Made by a program: the position numbers and the translations under genes. A stretch of 64,000 bases of DNA, taken from JAJPKK01 sp963824905 (lineage in GTDB: Bacteria > Pseudomonadota > Alphaproteobacteria > Rhizobiales > Xanthobacteraceae). Below are positions 43,555-52,074 of this stretch, in pieces. The stretch spans positions 62,001-126,000 of the forward strand of contig CAWGRH010000005.1 of assembly GCA_963824905.1 (NCBI GenBank). Direction: 5' to 3'. Each line of letters begins with the position of its first letter. Within the stretch, counting starts at the first letter, position 1. Under the pieces are notes generated by a model that had not been told where the DNA came from, searched no databases, and worked only from the letters and a program-made list of their open reading frames with translations.

Positions 43555-45064
43555 ATGACCTCAGACCCCCGGGAAGCGGCGCTCGCGCTGCATCGATTCG
43601 GCTTTGGACCGCGCGCCGGTGCCATCGCGGCGATCGCATCCGATCCCAGAGCCGCGCTCCTTGTCGAGCTCGACAAGCCGAACGCCGGCGCGATTTCCGA
43701 TGCCGGGCTCATCAGCAGCGGTGCGGCGAGCCGCGTGACGTCGGATTTCGTCGCCGCGCGTGCGGCGAAGCAGAAACTCGAGACCAGGCGCCAGGAGGCT
43801 GCAAAGGAAGCGGCAAAGCGGGAAGCGGCGAAGCTCGCTGCCGACAATCCGATGATGCAAAACCCGGCGAGCGAAAGTGCCGGCATGGAAAAGTCCGCTG
43901 ATGCCAAGGGTGACGAGCCAAAAACCACGGAGGCAAAGGCCGCGCCCCGGCAACCGCAGCCCGAAACGCCGATGCAGGAGAATTTCTTCCGTGAGGCGAA
44001 GGCCCACTACGACGGCGCCGTACGGGCGGAGATCGGCTTTGTCGAGCGCATGGTATGGTTTTGGTCGAACCATTTCTGCGTCAACTCGGACGACACCGTG
44101 CAGGCCGGCGCTTACGAGCGCGAGGCGATCCGCCCGCACGTGCTCGGCAAGTTCGTCGACCTTCTGATTGCCGCCGAGAGTCATTCGGCGATGCTCAACT
44201 ATCTGGGCAACTCGGCATCGATGGGTCCGAACTCGGTGGCCGGCATCAACCGCGATCGTGGTCTCAACGAGAACCTCGGCCGTGAGATCCTCGAGCTCCA
44301 TACGCTCGGCGTGCGCACCGGCTACACCCAGGATGACGTCGTGAGCTTCGCCAAGGTGATCACGGGTTGGACGACGTACCTGCCGGCGCTTCCCGAGCAC
44401 GGCGGCGAGTTTCTTTTCTACCCGCGTTTTCACGAACCGGGTCCGCAGACCGTGCTCGGCAAGGCCTACCGCGACACCGGCTTCGAGCAAGGCAAGGCGG
44501 TGCTCGCCGATCTCGCCCGCCATCCGGCGACGGCGCTGCACGTTGCGACCAAGCTCGCGCGGCATTTCGTTGCCGACGAGCCGCCGCCGGCGCTGGTCGA
44601 AACGCTGCGGCGGAAGTTCGTCGAGACCGACGGCGACCTCTGGCAGGTAACGCGCGCCCTCGTGATGGCGTCCGAAATCGTGGGTGCCCGAGCAGACCAA
44701 GCTCAAGCGGCCCAGCGAATGGATGATGGCCTATATCCGCGCCGCGGGTTTCAACGGAGTGAACCCGCGCCTCACGGCGCCGGCGCTCACCCGGCTCGGC
44801 GAACCGCTATGGCGACCGCCCTCACCCAAGGGCTTCCCGGACGAGGAGGGGGCTTGGATGGACGGCATCGCCCATCGACTCGATACCGCCAATGCGATCG
44901 CACAGAATCCGGCCAATCAGGAACGGCTCGATCCCAAGGCGATGCTTGAAACCGCGCTCGGTCCCATCGCCTCGGCGGATACCCGCGCCGCCGTGAACCG
45001 CGCCGAAACCAAGCAGCAGGCGGTGACGCTGCTGCTGATGGCTCCCGAATTCCAACGGAGATGA
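43555..45064 (+). pseudogene. DUF1800 family protein, frameshifted
   Basis: The first ~375 codons encode the DUF1800 start (REAALALHRFGFGPRAGAIA), an unusual charged coiled-coil-like insert (residues ~60-100: KQKLETRRQEAAKEAAKREA), then FVERMVWFWSNHFCVNSDDT, ENLGREILELHTLGVRTGYT and LARHFVADEPPPALVETLRR. At about 44681 one extra base (ATCGTGGGTG; ATCTGGGTG expected) shifts the frame; it continues in another frame as VPEQTKLKRPSEWMMAY to the stop at 45064. DUF1800 proteins always pair with DUF1501 proteins and may handle a surface polymer. GGAGG precedes the ATG. The stop overlaps the DUF1501 start by ATGA. Confidence 0.8.
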
Positions 45065-46341
45065 TCATGTCCGTCAGGCTTCCCGTCTCTCGTCCTCACG
45101 CCGCGACCCGCCGCGAGTTGCTGCTCGGGTCGGGCGCCCTGTTCGCCTGGGCCTTCGTGCCCAAGATCGCGCGTGCGGAGGGCCGCGACCCGCGTTTCCT
45201 CACCATCGTTCTGCGTGGCGCGCTCGACGGGCTTGCCGCCGTAGCGCCGGTCGGCGACCCCGATTGGGTGAAGTTGCGCGGCGACGATGCTCTCAAGCTC
45301 GACGGCGCCACGCCGGCATTGCCGCTCGACGGTTTCTTCGCCGTCAATCCGGCGATGCCGAACCTCCACCGGCTCTATAAGGCCGGTCAGGCCATCGTGG
45401 TGCATGCGGTCGCGACGCCCTACCGCGAGCGCTCTCACTTCGACGGGCAGGATGTGCTCGAAAGCGGCCTCGCGCGGCCCGGCCGAGCCGATACCGGCTG
45501 GCTCAATCGCGCGCTCGTCAAGCTCGAGCCGGGCGATCGCCTGCGCACCAGCACCAATGAGAGGCGGACCTTTGCGGTCGGCCCGATCACGCCGCTGGTG
45601 GTGCGCGGCCCGGCACCGGTGCTGTCATGGGTCCCGCCGCGGCTGGCACCGGTGAGCGACGACACCACGGCGCGCCTGCTCGACCTCTATCGCCACACCG
45701 ATCCGAAACTCGCACGCGTGCTGGAAGAGCGCATTGACCTCTCGTCGCTCGCGCCGACGCGGCCGGCGGATGTCAAGCCTGGCGAGATGGCTCCGACGAT
45801 CCAGGTCGGCAATATCAACCAGGTGCGCGCCTATTTCGCAGAAGCCGCGGGCGCGGCGGCAAAGTTCCTGGCGAACCCTGACGGTCCGCGCGTCGGCGCG
45901 CTCGCGCTCGACGGATGGGACACGCATATCAACGAAGGCGTGGTCAACGGCCGTCTGGCGCAACTGCTGGGCGCACTCGACGGCGCGCTGGGGGCGGTCG
46001 AGACCAACATGGGCGCTGCCTGGAACGAGACCGTGGTGACGCTCATCACCGAATTCGGCCGCACGGCCCGCATCAACGGCACCGCCGGTACCGATCACGG
46101 CACCGCAACCGTTGCGCTGCTGTTGGGCGGCGCACTCAAGGGCGGTCGAGTGGTGGCCGATTGGCCGGGCCTCAAGGAGGCCGACCTCCACGAGAAGCGC
46201 GACCTCAAGGCGACCACCGATCTGCGCGCCGTCCTCAAAGGTCTGTTGCGTGACCACCTGCGCGTGGATGAGCGCGCGCTGACTGCGGAGATCTTTCCGG
46301 GTAGCGACGGCGTTGTGCCGATGACCGGATTGCTGGCGTAG
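45061..46341 (+). CDS. DUF1501 family Tat-exported protein
   Basis: The 426-residue protein has a twin-arginine signal (ATRRELLLGSGALFAWAFVP, residues ~15-35) for folded export. The mature part contains FLTIVLRGALDGLAAVAPVG, YRERSHFDGQDVLESG (conserved active-region Asp/His), LALDGWDTHINEG and VTLITEFGRTARINGTAGTDHGTA in pieces, all DUF1501 hallmarks of an alkaline-phosphatase-like fold with sulfatase-type shape. It overlaps the DUF1800 gene by four bases. The usual DUF1800/DUF1501 pairing supports a shared role, which is still not known for either family. Confidence 0.85.
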   Translation: MIMSVRLPVSRPHAATRRELLLGSGALFAWAFVPKIARAEGRDPRFLTIVLRGALDGLAAVAPVGDPDWVKLRGDDALKLDGATPALPLDGFFAVNPAMPNLHRLYKAGQAIVVHAVATPYRERSHFDGQDVLESGLARPGRADTGWLNRALVKLEPGDRLRTSTNERRTFAVGPITPLVVRGPAPVLSWVPPRLAPVSDDTTARLLDLYRHTDPKLARVLEERIDLSSLAPTRPADVKPGEMAPTIQVGNINQVRAYFAEAAGAAAKFLANPDGPRVGALALDGWDTHINEGVVNGRLAQLLGALDGALGAVETNMGAAWNETVVTLITEFGRTARINGTAGTDHGTATVALLLGGALKGGRVVADWPGLKEADLHEKRDLKATTDLRAVLKGLLRDHLRVDERALTAEIFPGSDGVVPMTGLLA

Positions 46342-46542
46342 CGATCAAGTCGGACGAGATCGTGAGGTCCGAACGTAGTCACGAACGGCTGTGGCGGCCG
46401 AGTTGCGGCACGGGTGGCGACTGCAAAAGGCGCTTACCCATATGGAACAATAAAAATCGGAGTATCTCAGATATGCCATGTTTATTTGTCGTGATCCCGA
46501 CGAGTTGCTAGCCTCGGTCGACTTTGCAGCAGTCGATTGGCC

Positions 46543-47554
46543 ATGACAGACATAATAGGGCGTGACGGGCTCAGCCGTCTTCGTTCGCCGCCGATTGGGT
46601 CAACGCGTTTCGTCGCGGTTGGCCAACGTTTTCTCGGCAAGTTCTTCCGAGCCCGTTCGTCGGCGGGACTGCCCTACGATCCCTATGATGATGAGTTCCG
46701 CAGGAACCTGGCCGAGCACTTGTTTCGCCCATACCGGGATGGCCCGGCGCTTGGAACTGTGGAAAGGGGCCGTCTGATACTGGATATCATCCAGGACACC
46801 TTCCCCACTGAAGCGCTCACCCGTGCCTACTTTGAAAACCTTGACAGTCTGCTCGCGCAGAGGCCGGTCCGGCGCACGCCCGGGACGATCGTGATCGGGA
46901 TCGGCAGCGGACGTAACGGTTCGACGAGCCTTGCGGGGTTGCTGTCGACAATCGAGGGAAGCTGCTGCACCCACGAAAACCCACCCCTGATGTGTTGGAC
47001 ACCACGCGCGGAGGAGACCCGCTTTCACCTGAAGCGGCTCGAACGGCTTGCAGAATACTTTCCCGTCGTCGTCGACGTCGCGCACTGGTGGCTCAATGCG
47101 ATGCCAAAGCTTCTGTCATGGTTCCCGGATGCCCGGGTGATCGGCATTACGCGGAACGCCGAAAGCTGTGCGCGCTCGTTCTTGAAGATCAAGGGTGCCG
47201 GCGTCGGTTCCTGCAATCATTGGGTACCGTTCGGCAACGGCATCTGGTCGGCGGAACGGTGGGATCCGACGTATCCGACCTATCCCGTCCCGGACCTCGC
47301 TTGGGAGGATCCGGACGGCGCGAAGCTCCAACTCGTGATGCGTTACGTGCGTGAGTACAACGCCGCGGTGGAAGCACTCGCCATGCGTCGGCCCACCAGA
47401 TGCATGGCGCTCCAAGACGGAAGATCTGGGGGATCCGGCCGCGCAGCGCGCGCTCTATGATTTTGTCGGCGCAGACGGCGCGATCAAAACCGTCAGGCTC
47501 AATGTCGGAACGACGAAAGACGGTCGAAGATTTCGTGAGCGCCACCTGGTTTGA
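46543..47554 (+). pseudogene. Sulfotransferase-family protein, frameshifted
   Basis: The frame begins at the ATG at 46543. IVIGIGSGRNGSTSLAGLLS near residue 120 matches the PAPS 5'-phosphosulfate loop, and ARVIGITRNAESCARSFLKI near residue 205 the 3'-phosphate block with the R-x-x-x-S pattern. At about 47413 one extra C (GCGCTCCAAGACGG; CTCAAGACG expected) shifts the frame; the second frame gives KTEDLGDPAAQRALYDFVGA and ends at 47554, giving a protein of about 337 residues. Base composition is a little lower in GC than its neighbours and AT-rich DNA lies upstream. It may be a recently acquired gene; acceptor unknown. Confidence 0.65.
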
Positions 47555-47683
47555 ACGTATTGGTTTTCGAAAAAGGCGGACTTCTGACGGGGGAGCGCAG
47601 TTTCGAGCGCTGTTAGAACCGACACGAGAAGGTCGAATAACTTCCCACCTTTTTCAGAATCAGCACCCTGAGACCTGGTTTAA

Positions 47684-47712
47684 GGTCACCCCGGCGTCAA
47701 GCCGGGATGACC
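47684..47712. repeat. Short palindrome (GGTCACCCCGGCGTCAAGCC)
   Basis: GGTCACCCCGGCGTCAAGCC is followed by GGGATGACC; it has the GTCA-CCGG-rich core of the palindromic repeats elsewhere. It lies after the broken sulfotransferase and next to the doubtful ORF at 47720. Confidence 0.5.
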
Positions 47713-47719
47713 CTGGTGC

Positions 47720-48001
47720 CTAGCGCAGGCGCTCCTGTCGGCAAATGGCTGCATCGATACGGGCGGCGTGGGCGGACAAACCCTTGTAGCGCGCATCGAA
47801 TACGCCGCCGGGCGGATGTCGCGAGGCGTTCTCCCGAATTGAACGGAGCTCGCTCTCGCCGAGTTCCTCGACCGAGGGCGGCCAGAAACGCTGCAATCGA
47901 CGCCTAACGGCCTCGGTCGCAATTGCGCCTAACCGCGCCGCAACAGCCTGGGACGCCGCGAACAGCCTGTGGGTTGAAAATCCGTTATACACCAGGGCCA
48001 T
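47720..48001 (-). CDS. Possible small hypothetical protein
   Basis: The frame encodes 93 residues starting MALVYNGFSTHRLFAASQAV, with a middle block RRLQRFWPPSVEELGESELR and an end block GGVFDARYKGLSAHAARIDA. The composition looks protein-like, with no membrane segment. It has no strong ribosome site and no recognised family, so it may be a gene remnant. It is antisense to the end of the sulfotransferase region. Confidence 0.35.
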   Translation of the reverse strand: MALVYNGFSTHRLFAASQAVAARLGAIATEAVRRRLQRFWPPSVEELGESELRSIRENASRHPPGGVFDARYKGLSAHAARIDAAICRQERLR

Positions 48002-48353
48002 TGCCCTCTCCTGCCTTTCGGCGGAGGGGCTGGCCCTGCGCCGGCTATTCCGATCCGGTCGACCCGAGTACGGGCCGTTCGGTCTTTTGGTGCAAACCGC
48101 ATACGAGCATGTACGCCCGATCGCTCGATCGAATGATCGGTCGGATGCTGTTCGTAAACGTGCGATATAGACCTAGCCGACGCATGGTTTCCTCGCAGGA
48201 GGTCATACCTATATTCAGAAGCGCGATAAAATCAACAACAAACCGGCAGGTTATTCAAAAACGACGATAGATAACGTGTTTGTTGCGCAAATGCTGCCGA
48301 CACGACAGGAAAATTACGTTGAACAACAAACTCGCCAGCTGGGCCGGAGTAAT
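48002..48353. other. Gap with AT-richer DNA and one possible mini-ORF
   Basis: About 350 bases before the 2-hydroxyacid dehydrogenase stop. From 48140 to 48340 the GC content is visibly lower than around it. A minus-strand 46-codon frame (48185-48045), starting MRRLGLYRTF after GAGGAAACC, is possible but unsupported. No RNA gene is recognised. Confidence 0.35.
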
Positions 48354-49277
48354 TCATCCAGCCAGCGGCGGGTGGCCCTCGATCTTGCGCACGATGTCGA
48401 GGGCGCGGCGCAGCAGGTTCATCGACGCCTCCAGCGTGCGGAATGCGGCGTGCGGGGACAGCGTCACGTTGTCCATCCCGGTGAGCGGATGATCGGCTTT
48501 GAGCGGCTCGGCGTGGAAGACGTCGAGCCCGGCATGGCGGATGCGTCCGCTTTGCAGCGCCTCGATCAGGGCCGCCTCGTCGACGAGGGCGCCACGGGCG
48601 GTGTTGACGAGGATCGCGCCCGGCTTGATGCGGGCCACCCGCTTGGCGTCGAGGAAGCCTCGGGTCTCGTCGAACAGCGACAGATTGAGCGAGATCACGT
48701 CGGAGGTAGACAGCAGCGTGTCGAGCTCGACCAGCGGCACGCCGAGGTCGGCGTGCTTCGTGCGATTCCAGCCGATCACGTTCATGCCGATGCCGCGGCC
48801 GATCCGCGCGACCTCGCGGCCGATGCCGCCCAGGCCGATGACGCCGAGCGTCTTGCCGAAGAGCTGCACGCCTTCAAGCGGCTCCCAGCGGCCGCCGCGG
48901 ATACGGCGGTCGCTCACCGCGACGTCGCGGGCGCAGGCGAACATCAGGGCGATGGTGTGCTCGGCGACCGCGGTGTCGCCGTAGCCGCGGAATGTGTGCA
49001 CGGTGATGCCGAGCTCGGTGAGGGCGGCCACGTCCATGTAGCTCGAGGCGCCCGTGCCGCAGAACACGATGTGCTTGAGCGAGCGGCACTCCTTCATCAC
49101 CTCGGTCGGCATGTAGGAGTGGTCGTCGATGCAGATGCCGTAGCCGTCGAGCATGCGCGGCAGGTCGGCCGACCGGAACGGCGCGTTGTTGACGTCGACC
49201 TCGGGGTCATCGGTGCGGTAGACCCGCCGAAACACCAGCTCGAATTGCGGATTGCAGTCGATGAACAGGGTCTTCAT
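48354..49277 (-). CDS. D-isomer-specific 2-hydroxyacid dehydrogenase
   Basis: The 307-residue protein has the two-domain D-2-hydroxyacid dehydrogenase layout. The nucleotide domain shows LFGKTLGVIGLGGIGREVAR (GxGxxG). The catalytic residues sit in LVNTARGALVDEAALIEAL (Arg) and GLDVFHAEPL with the Glu, and LSPHAAFRTLEAS has the His. The N-terminal half (VFCGTGASSYMDVAALTELG) is the substrate domain. The start is embedded in three tandem 17-bp repeats at 49263-49313 that create two further upstream ATGs with TGA stops; I chose the downstream ATG at 49277, which gives the normal N-terminus MKTLFIDCNP. Confidence 0.88.
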   Translation of the reverse strand: MKTLFIDCNPQFELVFRRVYRTDDPEVDVNNAPFRSADLPRMLDGYGICIDDHSYMPTEVMKECRSLKHIVFCGTGASSYMDVAALTELGITVHTFRGYGDTAVAEHTIALMFACARDVAVSDRRIRGGRWEPLEGVQLFGKTLGVIGLGGIGREVARIGRGIGMNVIGWNRTKHADLGVPLVELDTLLSTSDVISLNLSLFDETRGFLDAKRVARIKPGAILVNTARGALVDEAALIEALQSGRIRHAGLDVFHAEPLKADHPLTGMDNVTLSPHAAFRTLEASMNLLRRALDIVRKIEGHPPLAG

Positions 49278-49313
49278 GGGAACAGGATCTTCATGGGAAC
49301 ATGATCTTCATGG
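49263..49313. repeat. Three tandem 17-bp units over the start codon of the 2-hydroxyacid dehydrogenase gene
   Basis: Units GAACAGGGTCTTCATGG (49263-49279), GAACAGGATCTTCATGG (49280-49296) and GAACATGATCTTCATGG (49297-49313) differ by one or two bases. On the minus strand each contributes an ATG (ends at 49277, 49294, 49311). Because 17 is not a multiple of three, the two upstream ATGs open six-codon frames (MKIMFP and MKILFP) whose TGA overlaps the next ATG as ATGA. Confidence 0.9.
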
Positions 49314-49447
49314 CTCGCCTGGTCGGGGGTGCGCCGCTTTTCCGTCTCGTCGCCGCGAAATTTCAGATTGGCGGTGTAAAAGGCGGCGCGGTCGGGCATA
49401 GTGCCGCCGCTTCTTTTTGAGTCGGGCGCAGATAGTGGAGTGCGGCC

Positions 49448-50302
49448 ATGCGTCTTGCAAGCTACATCGCCCGTGGGCGGACGAGCTTCGGCGCCGTCGT
49501 GGGCGATGGCGTGGTGGATTTCCGAGTGCGATTCGGCTCACGGTTTGCGAGCCTCGTCGACCTCGTTCGGGCGAACGCGCTCGACGAGGCCAGGGCGGCG
49601 GTCGTCGGAGTGCGGGCGGACTTTCCGCTCGCCGAGGTCCAGCTGCTGCCGCCGCTGCTCACGCCGGAGAAGATTCTCTGCATCGGCATCAATTACGCGA
49701 ACCGCAACGCCGACTTCAACGATCCGGACGTGCCGAAATATCCGAGCATGTTCTACCGCCATCCCGGCTCGCTGGCCGGTTCCGGGCAATCGCTGGTGCG
49801 GCCGAAGGTGTCCGAGCAGCTCGACTATGAAGGCGAGATCGCGATGGTGATCGGCCGCGAGGGGCGCCACATCGCCAAGGAGGATGCCGCAAGCTACATC
49901 CTCGGCTACACGCTGTGCAACGAAGGCACGGTGCGCGACTGGATGCGCCACGGCAAGTTCAACGTCACCCAGGGCAAGAACTTCGACAAATCGGGAAGCC
50001 TCGGGCCGTTCATCGTCACCGCGGACGAGATCGATCCTGCAAAGCCGATGCACATCACGGTGAAGCTCAACGGGGAGGTGACGCAGGACGACGACACCTC
50101 GCACATGATCTTCTCGTTCGCCGACATCATCGCCTATGTGACGACTTTCATGACACTCAAGCCGGCGGACGTCATCGTCGCCGGCACGCCGGTCAAGAAG
50201 AGCCGCAGCGATCCGCCACGCTGGCTCAAGGCGGGCGACGTCGTGGAGGTGTCGAGCCCGGAGCTCGGCACGCTGCGCAACACCGTGGTCGACGAAACGT
50301 AG
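49448..50302 (+). CDS. Fumarylacetoacetate hydrolase-fold family protein (second copy)
   Basis: The 284-residue protein has the FAH fold: ILCIGINYANRNADFNDPDV near residue 77, LDYEGEIAMVIGREGRH near residue 123 with the two metal-ligand Glu (E-x-E), and GYTLCNEGTVRDWMRHGKF with a variant Asp position (NEGT-VRD instead of ND-x-SARD). DVIVAGTPVKKSRSDPPRWL replaces the usual GTPxGVG loop, so the substrate differs from the first family member at 7500. It may act on acylpyruvates. It is divergent from the 2-hydroxyacid dehydrogenase and may share the gap with it as a functional pair. Confidence 0.83.
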   Translation: MRLASYIARGRTSFGAVVGDGVVDFRVRFGSRFASLVDLVRANALDEARAAVVGVRADFPLAEVQLLPPLLTPEKILCIGINYANRNADFNDPDVPKYPSMFYRHPGSLAGSGQSLVRPKVSEQLDYEGEIAMVIGREGRHIAKEDAASYILGYTLCNEGTVRDWMRHGKFNVTQGKNFDKSGSLGPFIVTADEIDPAKPMHITVKLNGEVTQDDDTSHMIFSFADIIAYVTTFMTLKPADVIVAGTPVKKSRSDPPRWLKAGDVVEVSSPELGTLRNTVVDET

Positions 50303-50569
50303 GGCGAACCGCCTGTGGCACTGCGTCAGGGTTGCTGCGGAGGACCGTGCATTGGCGCCTTCACGCGGCGGCCCGACGATCCCCAACGTCCCGAATCCGC
50401 CGGGACTGGTCTGGCTCGGGACCGTCGTTTGGGGATCCAGACGTTGCCCGCCTGATCGATGACGACGCCGGTCAAACGGTGCGTGGTGTTGCCCATGCTT
50501 CATCGGTCACCCGGGGTGCCGCGAATTGGCACCCCGGGCTCGAAGCCGCGCCGGCAGCGGCCGCTCGGC

Positions 50570-51004
50570 TTACTTCACGACTTGGCCGCGGATCTCGCCG
50601 CCGCGGTTGGCGGCCGTGTGAATGTTGATGTACCAGCGGCCTGCCTGCAGGTCGGCAGCCTGGGCGTCGGTCAACGTCGCCGAGCCCTTGGCGGGGCTGG
50701 TCGGACTGGTGCCGATCATGAGGGCGACGGGGGCATTTGCGCCGGGCGCCGCCGGACCGTGGAAATGGGCCATGGTGGGGGGGCCGGTGAGCCCATCGAA
50801 GTTGATGTCCCAGGTCAAGAGCTTGGTGGCGGGGTCGAAGGTGACCACTGCCGTCCCGGTGCCCTTGCTGTCGGGGGGAGTCGTTACATTTTGTGCGTTG
50901 ATCACGGACTTGTACGTGATGGTCTCGGCGACCGCCGCGTTGGCGAACACAAACGCGGACAGCGCCAGTCCGATCGATACGCTGCGAACAATGGCGGTAT
51001 GCAT
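50570..51004 (-). CDS. CHRD domain-containing secreted protein
   Basis: The 144-residue protein has a signal peptide (VRSVSIGLALSAFVFANAAV, cleavage near AVAET at ~residue 26). The mature part is one CHRD domain: GTGTAVVTFDPATKLLTWDI, then MAHFHGPAAPGANAPVALMI, and the final WYINIHTAANRGGEIRGQV, the conserved chordin-repeat end. CHRD domains are small beta-rich extracellular domains of unclear function in bacteria. GGGAGG precedes the ATG at 51004. It is convergent with the FAH-fold gene and divergent from the lut operon (191 bp). Confidence 0.88.
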   Translation of the reverse strand: MHTAIVRSVSIGLALSAFVFANAAVAETITYKSVINAQNVTTPPDSKGTGTAVVTFDPATKLLTWDINFDGLTGPPTMAHFHGPAAPGANAPVALMIGTSPTSPAKGSATLTDAQAADLQAGRWYINIHTAANRGGEIRGQVVK

Positions 51005-51194
51005 CGATTTGTCCTCCCGTTTTTTGGGCTTCAGATTCGAGCCGAAGTTCATCAGACGACCCGCAGCAACGATATCATCTGACGAGGTCGCCCGGAAGCC
51101 ACAGACAGGCCGGCTGGCGATTGTCTGCCCCCCGGTAATCATATAAGCGAGACGGAATAGTCCTGCGTCGGGCAAGGTTCCGAGGTTTCATCTG

Positions 51195-52074
51195 ATGGCC
51201 GAGCACGAGGCGCGGCGAGTTCGGGCTGTTCGTCACCTGCCTCGTCGATCTGATCCGCCCGACGGTCGCGTTCGCCGCCGTCAAGCTTTTGGAGAGCGCG
51301 CGCTGCATCGTCGACGTGCCGCTGCAGAGCTGCTGCGGCCAGCCCGCCTTCAACTCCGGCGATCGCGCCACCACCCGCGATATCGCGATGCAGGTGATCG
51401 CGGCGTTCGAGCCGTTCGATTATGTGGTGGCGCCATCGGGGTCCTGCGCCGGCATGCTCAAGGTGCATTATCCCGAGCTGTTTCTCGGCGATCCCAACTG
51501 GCAGCCGCGGGCCGACGCCTTCGCCGCCAAGACCTACGAGCTGGTCAGCTTCCTCGTCGACGTCTGCGGGATGAAGAGCGTCGCGGCGCGGCTTGCGGCA
51601 ACCGCGACCTATCACGATTCCTGCTCCGGCCTGCGCGAGCTCGGCGTGCGTGCGCAGCCGCGCGCGCTTCTACGCACAGTCGACGGCCTCAAGCTCGCCG
51701 AGATGCGCGATGCCGACGTCTGCTGCGGCTTCGGTGGCACCTTCTGCGTGAAATATCCCGACATCTCCAACGCCATCGTGGACAAGAAGGCCGCGAACAT
51801 CGCGGCGACCGGCGCCGACCTGCTGCTCGCCGGCGATCTCGGCTGCCTCATGAACATGGCCGGCAAGCTGCAGCGCGAGGGCCGCGACATCGAGGTCCGT
51901 CACGTCGCCGAGGTGCTCGCCGGGATGACCCAGGAGCCAGCCATCGGCCGAACCGCCACGGCGGCGACCCCGCCGGCTCCGGCCGGCACGAGGCCGAGCG
52001 CCGGTCCCGGTGCCGGTCCAACTGCGAAGCTGGGCGCAAAAGCAGGCCCAAATTCGGTGGCGGCCGCACGATGA
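51195..52074 (+). CDS. lutA: Lactate utilisation iron-sulfur protein LutA (start region frameshifted)
   Basis: LutA is a cysteine-rich Fe-S protein of the LutABC L-lactate oxidation complex. The frame from 51226 gives GLFVTCLVDLIRPTVAFAAV, then CIVDVPLQSCCGQPAFNSGD and GSCAGMLKVHYPELF, SCSGLRELG and CCGFGGTFCVKYPDISNA: the two CCG-type Cys clusters of the family. No ATG/GTG/TTG lies upstream of the conserved N-terminus in that frame; the only ATG (51195) is one base out of frame, so one extra base between 51195 and 51219 is likely. The product would be about 290 residues, with a Pro/Ala tail before lutB. The stop overlaps lutB by ATGA. Confidence 0.8.

Noticed and set aside
47923..48270. 115-codon plus-strand frame
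   Set aside because: It overlaps the repeat-like and low-GC gap, has no ribosome site that fits and its peptide looks random.
49263..49313. Direct repeats as a CRISPR array
   Set aside because: Three adjacent 17-bp units with no spacers and no cas genes; they are a tandem duplication around a start codon.
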